Assembly: GCF_900110215.1 (NCBI RefSeq)
Contig: NZ_FOCX01000014.1
Location: 1-64,000, forward strand
DNA from: Halorientalis persicus
GTDB taxonomy: Archaea > Halobacteriota > Halobacteria > Halobacteriales > Haloarculaceae
DNA: 64,000 nt
Direction of reading: 5' to 3'
The position numbers and the translations under genes are program-made. Positions 1-8,565 of the stretch are shown here, piece by piece. Below the pieces are notes generated by a model. The model was given only the letters and a program-made list of their open reading frames with translations, made no database searches and had not been told where the DNA came from. Numbering within the stretch: the stretch's first letter is position 1; the number at the start of each line of letters is the position of its first letter.

Positions 1-629
1 CTGTAGATGTCGGGAGCGGTCGGGGTGCCGCGCTCGTCACGGTGACACACCGTAGCCAAGGCAGCATCCCCGATGTCCACCCCGACCGGCGTCCGGTCTG
101 TAGGGTCGGACGCCGACCGCTTCTCGAGATCGCGGGTCGCGGTGACGTGCAGATACCACTTGCCGTCGCGTTCCAGTAGCCGACACTCACCCATCTCGGC
201 GTCACCCGCGTGCAACGCTTCCAGCCACGGGCGTTGCTCGGGGTTTGCGGCGGTGGGGATCCAGAGGTGGTAGTCGTCGTGGTGCGGGATTTTGACGTAC
301 CACTCGTAGTGGTTCTGCGGTTGGTGGTCGAGTTGGACGCCCTCGTTGGTGAACTTCACTGGGTGGTCGTCGTGGAGTTCGTCGGCGTTGTAGCTGCCGC
401 CACAGAGCTGTGGAACATACTGCTTGAGGGCGTTTTTCGCGTACCCGGAGAGTTCGTACTCGACCACCACTTCGTTGGCGGCGGACTGCGTGGTGCAGTC
501 CGCGTCGAAGGCGGCCTGAAGCGCCTGCTGGTAGGCGTCTCTCGTCTCGCGGAGCTTGCGCTCTTTGTGCGTATTGGGGTTGACGAGGTGCAGCTCCAGC
601 GTTTTGGTGACTTCAAGCAGATTCCTCAT
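1..629 (-). CDS. tnpB: TnpB RNA-guided nuclease, N-terminal part
   Basis: This is the N-terminal ~209 residues of an IS605-type TnpB, the omega-RNA-guided nuclease ancestral to Cas12. It runs off the window start. It aligns almost colinearly with the second TnpB at 5854-7220: shared stretches include ETRDAYQQALQAAF and LSGYAKNALKQYVPQL. The first RuvC aspartate motif GVDIGDAAL is just inside the window. The start ATG at 629 overlaps the end of tnpA by 17 nt, the usual tnpA-tnpB arrangement, so the two are probably translated from one message. The catalytic Glu, the second Asp and the zinc finger lie beyond the edge, so intactness cannot be judged. Confidence 0.85.
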   Translation of the reverse strand, partial: MRNLLEVTKTLELHLVNPNTHKERKLRETRDAYQQALQAAFDADCTTQSAANEVVVEYELSGYAKNALKQYVPQLCGGSYNADELHDDHPVKFTNEGVQLDHQPQNHYEWYVKIPHHDDYHLWIPTAANPEQRPWLEALHAGDAEMGECRLLERDGKWYLHVTATRDLEKRSASDPTDRTPVGVDIGDAALATVCHRDERGTPTAPDIY

Positions 630-999
630 GGTTCTGAATGTACTGTTCGACGGTTTCTTGCGAGACGTGTCCCGCCGTGCTCGCGTAGTAGCCGCGTGCC
701 CACTGGATTTTCTCGCCGTCGTGGTCGGCGTGACGGTGGTTGTATTTCCGCGAACTGATGCCCTTGAACCAGTTGGCGAGCAGGGCAGGGCTGTGCTTTG
801 GCGGGCTGCTCACGAACAGGTGAACGTGGTCCGGCTGGATGGCGAGGTCTTGGATGTCAAGTCCTTTGTCGTCGGCTATCTCGTGGATGATGGATTCCAC
901 ACGGTCTGCGACCTCTCCCGTGAGTACCGATTGCCGGTACTTCGGTATCCACACTATGTGGTAATTGAGGTTGTAGGTCGCGTGCCGTGTGGTCTTCAT
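613..999 (-). CDS. tnpA: IS200/IS605 Y1 (HUH) transposase TnpA
   Basis: A 128-residue protein of normal length for the family. It shows the HUH metal-binding motif in QPDHVHLFVS and the catalytic tyrosine in the C-terminal helix (VEQYIQNH), plus the family N-terminus with YHIVWIPKYR. TnpA cuts and rejoins single-stranded element ends that are recognised as hairpins. All expected parts are present, so this copy may be active. It could also act in trans on the tnpA-less element at 5778-7420, which keeps a closely similar left end. Confidence 0.93.
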   Translation of the reverse strand: MKTTRHATYNLNYHIVWIPKYRQSVLTGEVADRVESIIHEIADDKGLDIQDLAIQPDHVHLFVSSPPKHSPALLANWFKGISSRKYNHRHADHDGEKIQWARGYYASTAGHVSQETVEQYIQNHEESA

Positions 1000-1198
1000 C
1001 TGTATTGTACACTATGTATCTCGGTGGACAAATATCTTGGGTAGACGGTGGGAAATCCGGGGCTGAAACAGAACGGTGGATTGGCACACTATGGTGTCCG
1101 CTTAACCCCCGCCTGAAGGCAGGGGTATGCGCTCGCTGTCTTTATCACTTCGCTGCGCACAACCAGAGATGGCTGTAGATATACACTCTTAGGTACAG

Positions 1199-1333
1199 GA
1201 TTGTTGGTGGAGAGCCATCTGGTGGTTTTGTAAGAACGTGACTACGTGATCACTCAATCCAGAACCGGGCGAGATCGGTTGAACGAGAGATCTCAGAGAA
1301 CTCACCCAATCCACGAGATCGTCACCAACAATC
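1199..1333. repeat. 135-bp segment bounded by 11-bp inverted repeats (possible MITE/IS remnant)
   Basis: GATTGTTGGTG at 1199-1209 is exactly inverted as CACCAACAATC at 1323-1333. The interior has no open frame. A broken minus-strand reading looks protein-like, as if it were a decayed transposase end. No matching target duplication flanks the repeats. It lies between the IS605 element and a lipoprotein gene. Confidence 0.35.
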
Positions 1334-1440
1334 TACGCCACAAGAGCGTATGAATTCCTGCACACTCTGCTGGCGACAGATCACAAACATCGATGTTAGC
1401 GCCGCAATTTTTTTATCGCTATCATCGGAGGGATAATCGT

Positions 1441-2106
1441 ATGCAGCGACGTGCCCTCCTCGGAGCTCTCGGAGCTGCCCTCGGCTTGGCTGGCTGCTCG
1501 GGACGATCCACCGAAGGTCAACAAACTCGCCGCCAAACTGTACCGGAAGAGTCGAACTCAAGCCCTCATCAAACATCGAACACGGATACACCCAGCGAGT
1601 CACCAACGCAAATGCGCACCTCTAAGACACCAACAACGAACACTAGCACACCAACTGAGACCGTGACAAGGACACGGACGCCTCACTCAGACCTGGTCAA
1701 TCTCAGAATCGGTTACGAGGCTCATTTTCGTGATCATTTCGGTGGTGAGGCAGCACCATCAGGAAAGCAATGGCTGATTATACGATACAAAGCGTATAAT
1801 TTCGGCAGTAGTGGCGTTTCACTCGCACCAGCAGACTTTCACTGGGTAGGAGATAATGAAACCGTTGATACACCAACGGGACCGGTACCGTATACGTTTC
1901 TTGGTCGAAGATCGTATACTACCTCAGACGCGATATACCCAGATCAGTCGGTAATTCGTAGTATGACGTTTGCAGTTCCCCGATCAGCTACGAGTCAGCG
2001 ACTTGACCTTGATTATGCACCACCAGCGACTATTGAGATGTATCCAACAAACTTACCAGACCAACGGAATTGTCAACTTGAGGGGTTTGACTGTAAGGGG
2101 CTTTGA
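1441..2106 (+). CDS. predicted Tat lipoprotein, DUF4352-like fold
   Basis: The product (221 aa) starts with a twin-arginine signal (MQRRALLGALG) and a lipobox LAGC at about residues 17-20, so it should be exported folded and lipid-anchored. Residues 22-80 are a Ser/Thr/Pro-rich linker typical of haloarchaeal surface proteins and a likely O-glycosylation region. The remaining domain is beta-rich with a 'WLIIRYKAYNFGSS' strand pattern like DUF4352/Ig-like lipoproteins; that family assignment is an inference. I chose ATG 1441 over an upstream start at 1393 because it puts the twin arginines at residues 3-4. It is one of several lipoproteins in this accessory part. Confidence 0.75.
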   Translation: MQRRALLGALGAALGLAGCSGRSTEGQQTRRQTVPEESNSSPHQTSNTDTPSESPTQMRTSKTPTTNTSTPTETVTRTRTPHSDLVNLRIGYEAHFRDHFGGEAAPSGKQWLIIRYKAYNFGSSGVSLAPADFHWVGDNETVDTPTGPVPYTFLGRRSYTTSDAIYPDQSVIRSMTFAVPRSATSQRLDLDYAPPATIEMYPTNLPDQRNCQLEGFDCKGL

Positions 2107-2283
2107 GGAAAGCACAACACTCTCCTATCGAAGGAGTGTTCGATATCGCGGTTCAAGCTATTCAAAGGAGGACAATATTCAGTAGTAAAGGATTTGATCA
2201 CGCATCAGTAAGTGTCTTCCAACGGATTAATTGGAACCTCACGGATTGTTCCCGTGTCCTGAAACATACATGATAAATAAACA

Positions 2284-2982
2284 ATGAAGCGGCGCGAATA
2301 TCTGCTCACCGCTAGTATAGCTATCGGTGCCGGTGGCTGTATGGAACACGATCCTGTTGCAACCCTTCATCCCCAGTCAAATACCGGTGCTGGGCCGACA
2401 TATGCAAGCCTCGGAACTGAACGTCTGATTATTGCTGGATCACTCATTGGTGAAGTACCGTGGGCATACATAACAGTCTCAAATAATACCGATTTTGACC
2501 AAGGACAACTAGAACTTAGCATAAGCTTCTACGATAGCAACAACTCACTGCTTCAACAGCGCTCGCATTCGATCGCCATATTTCCAACAACAACAACTTG
2601 GACAATATACGACCCAGTTACAACCACCAATAGAGACACCGTAGCATCCGTTGAGGCTCGTATCAAACAAGCTGAAACCGATTTAAATGTCAATACTCCA
2701 GACGCTATCCAGGTTGAACAATCTGCGCTAACAGCCGATTCCGGAACAGGTGTTACCGTTACTGGCACAATATCAACAGGAGACTACAGTGGTCAGCTCC
2801 AACTGATCGGCTTGGTCTATGATGCAGAGGACCGATTTAGAGGAACAGTCACGACGACATCCAATCGGTTAGATGCCAACGAACAGTGGGACTTCAGCGC
2901 ATCAAGCCCCTCAATACGGACACCGACGGACCAATCAGATCCGAAGAGAGTCGAACTACGGATAGATAGTATAAAAAATTAA
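2284..2982 (+). CDS. predicted Tat lipoprotein, FxLYD-like
   Basis: A 232-residue protein with an RR-containing N-terminus (MKRREYLLTA) and a lipobox GGC at about residues 17-19. It is predicted to be exported by Tat and lipid-anchored. The mature part has two similar beta-sandwich-like halves, each with a 'gqlelsisfYDsnnslL' or 'GLVYDAEDRF' segment, as in FxLYD-domain proteins of Halobacteria. The substrate and role are unknown. A TA-rich stretch precedes the ATG, and the gene is followed 43 nt later by the end of the convergent surface-protein gene. Confidence 0.7.
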   Translation: MKRREYLLTASIAIGAGGCMEHDPVATLHPQSNTGAGPTYASLGTERLIIAGSLIGEVPWAYITVSNNTDFDQGQLELSISFYDSNNSLLQQRSHSIAIFPTTTTWTIYDPVTTTNRDTVASVEARIKQAETDLNVNTPDAIQVEQSALTADSGTGVTVTGTISTGDYSGQLQLIGLVYDAEDRFRGTVTTTSNRLDANEQWDFSASSPSIRTPTDQSDPKRVELRIDSIKN

Positions 2983-3025
2983 TCACTTTTTGCAGGTGCA
3001 ATCGAGGAGCCAAACTCTTCTCCCA

Positions 3026-4810
3026 TCAGTTGGCGAGCGTCCGCCGTGCAATAACATAGAGTACCACGGTGCAGAAGGCACTACCAAGAGTATACGGCAG
3101 GATAGATACGAAATACGAGATCAACGACTCAAAAATAGAGAGATTCTGTGTAGCTGTTGCTGTTCTAGTGGACACCTGTGTTGTCCTCTGCTGATGTGTG
3201 GTGGTTAACGTTGGTGTACTGCCTTTATTCTCAGTCGTCGTAGATCGCGACTGGGGCGGTGTCATCACTGTCTCTGTTGGGACATTTGGTGTCGGTTGTG
3301 AGGTCTGCTGTGGATCCGGACGGGTAATTTGGTATCTTTGAATATGTTCCGTACCAGCCACATCCTGAACTCGCACTTGGACAGTAACTGGATACGAATC
3401 AACGTCGAGAGATTCCTTAAATTCTAAACGACTAGTCGTTTCATCAGCCTGCAAAACAACGATATCCGAGAGCGTTCCATCATCCAATCGTGCTTCGATC
3501 TCGGCATTGGAAAACCGCCCCTGGTCAATCGTACCCACAACTCTTGCAGTCTGGTTCCCGAGTCGTTGGGTAGCCTGCGTGTCGATAACGATGTTAGGGG
3601 AGACAAAATCCGAATAGGAAAGGGAATAATTTAGCGTTACATTATTTCCAACAAGGTCGGTTGCCCACAATGAAATACCATCTCCGGCTAGTGAAGCAGG
3701 AATCTCAACGGTAGTGGTGTACTTTCTCTGTTGTTTATAGATATTGTTCTCAGAATAATATGAATGAAGGCCCGTGTTATTGCCGGACCCCAACTGCCGA
3801 CCGAACGATGAAATCCCAACATTATCTGTCACCTGGATTTTGAGTGCAACCGCTGATTGTTTATGCAGTGGAGTTGTTTTCAGAATCTCTATATCCGGGG
3901 ACTCTTGATCGGAAATATTCAGGACAAACGTATACTTGCGGTGGTTATCTTTTGCGTCAGTTGTTTCGACTGTGATATAATTCGTGCCATTCGTCTGGTT
4001 TTTTCGATTTGGACCAAGCGTTAGTTGCTGTGTGAATGAGTTGCCAGGATCGTCGATAACATATCGCGTTCGTTCTGTCTGTTCCCCGTTGAATGTGTAC
4101 TCATAGCGGTGTTTAATTACAACTCGTTGAACAGAACTTCGGTCGGTCAATTCTCCACTGAGCGTAATATTTGAGGTATTGAGAGTGTAGTTTTGCTCCG
4201 GTGGTTTCAGGCCTGTTGTAACGAATGGTTCCTCAAAATTGATCCGAGGTGCAATCGCGTCTTCAACGATGGTTGTCGAGTGAACTGTAGTTGTATTTCC
4301 GATTGCAATCACGGACACACGATGGCCACCATCGCGAAGATCCAGTGTAGTTGTTGTCGAGAATTTTGTATCGTTTGGAGAGTACGTTTGTTGAGTCCGG
4401 CCATCGATACGGATAAGAACCGATTCGAGAGCAGTTGTTGATCGAATTGATATCCCAAGGCGGGGATCTTCACCAGTGGTGATTCGTGATCCATTTTGTA
4501 GCACTCGACCATTCACAGTCACAGTAATATCTGTGTTAGAAGGAATCGCCGATTGAGTGGTGTCATTCGATATCGTCGAGTTGTTTTCGACGAGCATTGG
4601 TGTGCCACCGGCACTTCCCATACAGCTTAGAACGAAACAGAGGAGAATAGTAGTCAGAGTTATACCGCTCAGAATACCCGTAATCTGTCTTCGACAGTTG
4701 TTTTCACCATTCAGTGACGAGTCAGCATCAGCCACATCTACCACCGATAGTCGACTTGGGAATATAAATCCATGTTTCAGTTCATCTGTGGACGAGATTC
4801 GTTGTGGCAT
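3026..4810 (-). CDS. membrane-anchored surface protein with Ig-like repeats and Thr-rich stalk
   Basis: The product (594 aa) has an unusually long N-terminus before a hydrophobic segment at about 43-68 (ITGILSGITLTTILLCFVLS). Several Ig-like beta modules follow (about 90-470), then a Thr/Ser/Gln-rich stalk (about 490-555) and a C-terminal membrane segment ending in Arg-Arg. This is the layout of a cell-surface adhesin or receptor, but no catalytic or binding motif is visible. No PGF-CTERM sorting motif is seen; anchoring appears to be by the terminal helix. A Cys in the first hydrophobic segment could be a lipobox, but the context is poor. The gene is divergent from the lipoprotein at 4876. 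Confidence 0.7.
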   Translation of the reverse strand: MPQRISSTDELKHGFIFPSRLSVVDVADADSSLNGENNCRRQITGILSGITLTTILLCFVLSCMGSAGGTPMLVENNSTISNDTTQSAIPSNTDITVTVNGRVLQNGSRITTGEDPRLGISIRSTTALESVLIRIDGRTQQTYSPNDTKFSTTTTLDLRDGGHRVSVIAIGNTTTVHSTTIVEDAIAPRINFEEPFVTTGLKPPEQNYTLNTSNITLSGELTDRSSVQRVVIKHRYEYTFNGEQTERTRYVIDDPGNSFTQQLTLGPNRKNQTNGTNYITVETTDAKDNHRKYTFVLNISDQESPDIEILKTTPLHKQSAVALKIQVTDNVGISSFGRQLGSGNNTGLHSYYSENNIYKQQRKYTTTVEIPASLAGDGISLWATDLVGNNVTLNYSLSYSDFVSPNIVIDTQATQRLGNQTARVVGTIDQGRFSNAEIEARLDDGTLSDIVVLQADETTSRLEFKESLDVDSYPVTVQVRVQDVAGTEHIQRYQITRPDPQQTSQPTPNVPTETVMTPPQSRSTTTENKGSTPTLTTTHQQRTTQVSTRTATATQNLSIFESLISYFVSILPYTLGSAFCTVVLYVIARRTLAN

Positions 4811-4875
4811 CTCTCGGCTACGTGACTACAGAGCAAGTCACAACACTAATCCGGTACTTCGGTTATAGCGTAGTT

Positions 4876-5676
4876 ATGGACAAACGTCTAGCCGCCCTCA
4901 TTGGACTGTCCGTCCTTGTTGTTCTTGCTGGCTGTAATGGCGCAACGGGTCCACAGTCTCCATCGAGTACAACCACTGAGCCCGGACAAAACGAGACAGA
5001 CCAACCGGAAGTAGTCTATAATGGCGTCCAGTTGCCGGATGGAACAACAGCCACCCACATTAACGAAACGCAGGTCCTCACCGCGCAGCAATCTCTGTTA
5101 GCGAGTCAGGACTACCGTGTTGGGATAAATCTGACACATGCTGCAGCTAGAGGGGTGGCTAATACGACTACCATCATCGCCAGTAACAGAAGTCATCAAC
5201 AGTTATATCTCCAGAGTAATTTACCCGGTCGAACGCTGGAAGAGTACTATACAGCAAATCGATCACTTTCTCGGACTGAGATTGGAAACGAAACTTCTGT
5301 TCGCGAAAGTGAGGTCGATTCGTTTGAGGGGATTCATAAACGCAAAGCACGACCGGGTGATCTACTGACGACGCTTCTGACTACAGCGGAGTTTACTGCT
5401 GTTGATACGACAGCAATTGATGGCCACGATGCAATCGTGTATAATATAACAGATGTCTCTGGGTCTAACTCTAGTCGTTTTCCGCCGGTAATCGAACGGT
5501 TCAATGGATCAATGACCATTGACGATCGCGGCCTCATTCGAGATATCTCACTTACAACATTAGGCGTCCGGAATGGGACAGTAGAAGCAATGTTTCAGGA
5601 GTATCAGACACTCAAGTATGGAGATGTTCGGGTCCAACAGCCCGGCTGGGTCCAAAACCAGTCACAAGGAACCTAA
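4876..5676 (+). CDS. predicted lipoprotein, haloarchaeal LppX/DUF7537-like
   Basis: The start at 4876 gives a Sec-type lipoprotein signal (MDKRLAALIGLSVLVVLAGC) with the lipobox ending at Cys20; an in-frame start at 4804 would bury it. The mature protein has a short Ser/Thr linker, then a ~200-residue domain with the rhythm of outer-surface lipoproteins that bind lipids (LppX/LolA-like), which many haloarchaea hold in several copies. That family link is an inference. It is divergent from the surface protein at 3026-4810; only 65 nt separate the starts, so the promoters must overlap. Confidence 0.7.
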   Translation: MDKRLAALIGLSVLVVLAGCNGATGPQSPSSTTTEPGQNETDQPEVVYNGVQLPDGTTATHINETQVLTAQQSLLASQDYRVGINLTHAAARGVANTTTIIASNRSHQQLYLQSNLPGRTLEEYYTANRSLSRTEIGNETSVRESEVDSFEGIHKRKARPGDLLTTLLTTAEFTAVDTTAIDGHDAIVYNITDVSGSNSSRFPPVIERFNGSMTIDDRGLIRDISLTTLGVRNGTVEAMFQEYQTLKYGDVRVQQPGWVQNQSQGT

Positions 5677-5777
5677 CAAAATTTGCGAAGAGGGAGAAAG
5701 TGCGTACACAAATTTTCTGTGGCTGTCGAATCTTCGGTGGTCGAATTAGTTGTTAAGTCGCGGTCCGCACAGCCAGT

Positions 5778-5860
5778 CTTGACCTCCTCCTCCGCGTGAA
5801 CGCGGAGGAATCCCACCACGGGATTTCAGGCCGAGTGTAGCGGCCTGTTGGTTTCAAGAC
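5778..5860 (-). ncRNA. putative omega-RNA scaffold / right-end hairpin
   Basis: TnpB guides (omega-RNAs) are made from the 3' end of tnpB and the element right end, running into flanking DNA. Here the minus strand downstream of and overlapping the tnpB stop carries a GCCGCTACACTCGGC-type hairpin and then the TCCTCCGCG/CGCGGAGGA hairpin ending near 5778. The guide would be read from the flank below 5778. The role follows from the family; there is no direct sequence proof of transcription. Confidence 0.55.
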
Positions 5861-5902
5861 GCATACGTTCCACACGTCTCTTGCTGGGTTTCAGCATCGT
5901 CC

Positions 5903-5952
5903 CCAGAAATCCGGGATTTCTGGTGTGCGAACGAATCGCTGCGCGATTCGTT
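5903..5952. repeat. twin-hairpin mini-insert A (in tnpB tail)
   Basis: Two perfect short palindromes lie side by side: CCAGAAATCC-G-GGATTTCTGG (5903-5923) and AACGAATCGC-TGC-GCGATTCGTT (5930-5952), separated by 6 nt. The surrounding protein reads DSHA..DAETQQ, which would be continuous without a 57-nt insert of 19 codons. That points to an in-frame insertion. Confidence 0.8.
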
Positions 5953-5992
5953 AACGGCGTGGCTGTCTTGTGGCCCGGTCAAAGAGGTCGTT

Positions 5993-6036
5993 CGGAAATC
6001 GAAGATTTCTGTGATCACGAGAATCTTCGATTCTCG
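5993..6036. repeat. twin-hairpin mini-insert B (in tnpB tail)
   Basis: CGGAAATC-GAA-GATTTCTG (5993-6011, one G.T pair) and CGAGAATC-TTC-GATTCTCG (6018-6036) are separated by 6 nt. The likely original protein ran SATDG-(A)-TSLTGPQ. The extra segment is about 51 nt (17 codons) and keeps the frame. Confidence 0.75.
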
Positions 6037-7349
6037 GACGACCCCATCCGTAGCCGAGTCATCGTCACCGACCTTCTGCCGGAAAGCCCGGTCGCTTTGG
6101 CGGTGACTCTCTCCACTACGGTAGCGGTCTGCAATGTTTATCGCCCCGTTCACGTCGGCTTGGTACTCACTGACCCAACAGTCGTCGTTCGAGCATCTGA
6201 ACGTCGCCTGTCGTGGCCGGGAGCCATGTTCACCGCAGGCGTAGCACGCCGTCGACGTGTTCCGGGAATTCACCGTTGCGACGGGAATCCCTTTCTCGGC
6301 GGCTTTGTAGCGAATCTGTGTGTGGGGCTTCGCAAAGCCCCACCCGTGCAACCGACGGTTCATGTACTCGCCGTAGTCCATGTTCTCGCGGATGTACGTC
6401 AGGTCTTCCAGCACCAGCACTAGGTTCTCGACGGATCGGCGTACTCAGCGACCTCGCGGGCCACACGGTGGAACACGTCGTCAATCTGGTCCCACAGTGC
6501 GTCACCGAATGAGTCTGCGATTCGCTCACTGCCGCGCTGCTGCAGGCGTCTCTTGGCGGTAAAGTGCGTTTTGCGGAGCCGACGAACGGCTTTGGCGTCG
6601 TCGGCCCACAGTCTGGGGCAAACAGGAGACCCGCTCTTGTCGCGGTGACACACCGTGACGAGACTCGCTTCTCCAATGTCTACACCGATGGGCGTTTGCT
6701 CGTCGGCGGACGCCTCAGATTTGTCCTCCACGTCGCGGGTAGCGGTGATGTGAAGATGCCACATTCCGTCCCGCTCGAACAACCGACTCTCACCCATCTC
6801 GGCATCCTCTGCGTACAACGCTTCAAGCCACTTCCGCTGGTCGGGATTGGCGCGTGCCGGAATCCAGAGGTGGGAATCCTCGTGGTGCGGGATTTTGGCG
6901 TACCACTCGATCGCGTTCTGTGGCTGATGGTCGAGTTGCAGGCCTTCGTTGGTGAACCGTACCGGGTGGTTGTCGTGAAGCTCGTCGGCGTCGTAGCTGT
7001 TGTGGAGTTGTGGGACGTACTGCTTGAGGGCGTTTTTCGCGTAGCCGCTCAGGTCGTACTTGACAACCACGTCGTTGGCCGCTGACTGTGTGTCACAGCC
7101 AGCGGCGAAGGCGGCCTGAAGCGCCTGCTGGTACGCGTCCCGTGTCTCGCGAAGCTTCTGTCGCTTGTGGACGGTCGGGTCCACAAGCTTCAGTTCGAGC
7201 GTTTTCGTGACCTCGCCCATCGTCGCCGTACTCCATCTGTGAGTTGTGAGAGACATATACCTGGGCCATCCAGGGTGAAAGTGAAACGGTGGGAAATCCG
7301 GCACTGCAATAGAACGGTGTATTGTCACCCCTGCTGTCCGCTCGACCCC

Positions 7350-7407
7350 GCCTGTTCGCTTCTCGGTTCCCACAGAGCGTCGGAACACCCGTCACTCACG
7401 GGAAGGC
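7350..7407. repeat. left-end hairpin of element 2 with enlarged loop
   Basis: GCCT (7350-7353) pairs with AGGC (7404-7407). In the first element the same stem has a 2-nt loop; here it encloses 50 nt. Within the loop GTTCC/GGAAC (7366-7370/7382-7386) and CCCGT/ACGGG (7388-7392/7398-7402) form two small hairpins, similar in layout to the twin-hairpin inserts but with weaker stems. Confidence 0.5.
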
Positions 7408-7420
7408 GGGGGTATGCGCT

Positions 7421-7602
7421 ACTATCTCTATCAGCACACAAATCCCGAGCAGTACTGGTAGCCATCGCATGGCGGGCCCTGCCCCGAGGACGAGCATTAG
7501 GATACCGGCCACGTGGTTCTCAACGGAGACAGTACTGATTGCTCGGATCCCGTGTGGAACCTCTTTGATCCGCTCACCGAGAAAGTCCAGTTCGTCTATC
7601 AT
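7421..7602 (-). pseudogene. small membrane protein (DUF2892-like) truncated by the IS element
   Basis: Reading from ATG 7602 (MIDELDFLGERI), a soluble N-terminus is followed by a hydrophobic hairpin ending ..LLGICVLIEIV, where the element's left end begins; the remaining readable residues are element sequence. Removing the element and joining near 7421 to 5777 gives ..LIEIV-TGCADRD.. in an open frame, resembling the TG-x-C end of the second helix in DUF2892 (YgaP-type) proteins. The junction is inferred, so the restored frame is tentative. An in-frame start at 7629 is also possible. Confidence 0.5.
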
Positions 7603-7728
7603 GGACAGTACCTCAATCAGAGGGTACATTCGGTGCGATTTGACCGTCGTAGCAGCGGGGTAGCAGAGCGATTTCCCACATCGTCTTTGGCACAGTTATT
7701 AGGATATCCGAAATGAACGAACGAGTAG

Positions 7729-7881
7729 ATGTGGGGAGATCTAGTGTTAGGAAGCGGATTGGCAGTGATTGGGGTTGTCGTCGGACTCATCTATACCGGC
7801 CCCGGAGCATGGTTGGGTGCCATTATGGTGGTTGCTGGTATCATTGTCGTCCTGGGACCGATTTGGGCGGAGATTAGATGA
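7729..7881 (+). CDS. small two-helix membrane protein, 50 aa
   Basis: The frame opens with ATG at 7729 just after an in-frame stop and encodes 50 residues. Nearly all of it is two hydrophobic helices (about 6-24 and 28-46) separated by YTGPGAW and closed by WAEIR. This is a common form for small haloarchaeal membrane proteins. It could instead be the tail of a larger decayed gene, because the upstream DNA is disturbed by the IS insertion. No function can be assigned. Confidence 0.45.
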   Translation: MWGDLVLGSGLAVIGVVVGLIYTGPGAWLGAIMVVAGIIVVLGPIWAEIR

Positions 7882-8565
7882 GTCGTCGCCAAGGGAGGAG
7901 CAGGTTCACCGCGTAGCACCATCATGCTCGTTGATGATGACTCTGGTGTCGAGTCCGCCGTGGCATCCAATTCTCTTGATGTTCAGCAACCATACGTTAC
8001 TGCCCTCAGACTCTCCATTGGTGATTGTGGACTAAGCGATCTCCCGAAGTTTCAAGCCAGGTATTTTGTGCGAGTATTACCGTGGGGAAAACAGTGTCGT
8101 ACGCTCGGTCGATATCAGCCGAATGGGCTAGCCGATGAAAACGGGTGATCTGCCGGAATCCACAATCAGCCGCCGCTCTGGTTGAGAGTGCACTTGAGCA
8201 GCCAGCACGTAGCAGTGTTGCACCCACTGCAGGTCCATCACCCGAAGTCATAGTAACAGGCGTAATGCTTTTCAAGAATTTTGATATCAACCATAACCCC
8301 CTATTCAGTGTTCCGTCTTGGCCCGATTTCGCCGGTGGCTTCGACGTCAAACTATTCAATGACAAAAGAAATAAATTTAGTATGTTACCACAGAACCAAT
8401 GGAAGTGCATCAAGATAACCAAAAGTATATGACTTCGAGATACAGAGAAGAAACTGAATAAATGGTTAGTCACAATCCTGTGAGAGCAAAATCAGTCTGC
8501 AAACAAAATGCCGCAGACAATGCATTCTATAACAGAGTGCGCCCATCTACAGTGTTTAACAGCCA
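7882..8565. other. about 680 nt without a convincing gene
   Basis: Short frames exist on both strands (for example 7924-8148 plus and 8006-8473 minus), but none has a recognisable domain, a suitable start context or convincing composition. The segment is AT-rich and probably decayed DNA plus the promoter of the gene starting at 8566; an AT-rich stretch near 8521-8530 precedes that gene. Confidence 0.5.

Larger units (their letters stand above)
1..1133 (-). mobile_element. IS200/IS605-family element, tnpA + tnpB, cut by window start
   Basis: The element carries a Y1 HUH transposase gene and an overlapping tnpB gene, both on the minus strand, so its left end lies at high coordinates. The left end is placed near 1133 because a GCCT/AGGC hairpin flanked by C4/G4 runs (about 1105-1125), followed by GTATGCGC, also occurs at the same relative place in the second element near 7350-7418. 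The stretch upstream of tnpA (about 1050-1085) also matches that element. The right end lies outside the window. Elements of this family move as single strands and leave no target duplication. Confidence 0.8.
5854..7220 (-). pseudogene. tnpB: TnpB nuclease, frameshifted and carrying two in-frame hairpin inserts
   Basis: The N-terminal frame (7220 to about 6420) carries RuvC-I GVDIGEASL and ends early at ADPSRT-stop. The C-terminal frame continues with VLVLEDLT (catalytic Glu), the zinc finger CYACGEHG...CSNDDC and the last RuvC Asp in ADVNGAINIA, ending at 5854. A one-base loss near 6425-6437 explains the break; removing it restores the usual order. All three acidic residues and the zinc finger survive, so decay is recent, or the shift is a sequencing error. 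The C-terminal tail is lengthened by two palindrome-pair inserts (5897-5953 and about 5991-6041) that do not break the frame. Confidence 0.85.
5778..7420 (-). mobile_element. IS1341-type (tnpA-less) IS200/IS605 element
   Basis: The element holds only a tnpB-type gene. The right end (5778-5860) has the typical haloarchaeal terminal hairpin, minus strand TCCTCCGCG..CGCGGAGGA, followed by GGTCAAG. The left end near 7420 shares with the first element the segment GGTGGGAAATCCGG (about 7291), the GCCT..AGGC stem and the GTATGCGC edge. Sharing the left end with a tnpA-bearing copy suggests it moves in trans. It interrupts a small membrane-protein gene. The exact junctions are inferred and may be off by several bases. 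Confidence 0.8.

Noticed and set aside
8006-8473. 155-codon frame on the minus strand
   Set aside because: No recognisable domain, mixed composition, no promoter or start context; left as unassigned.
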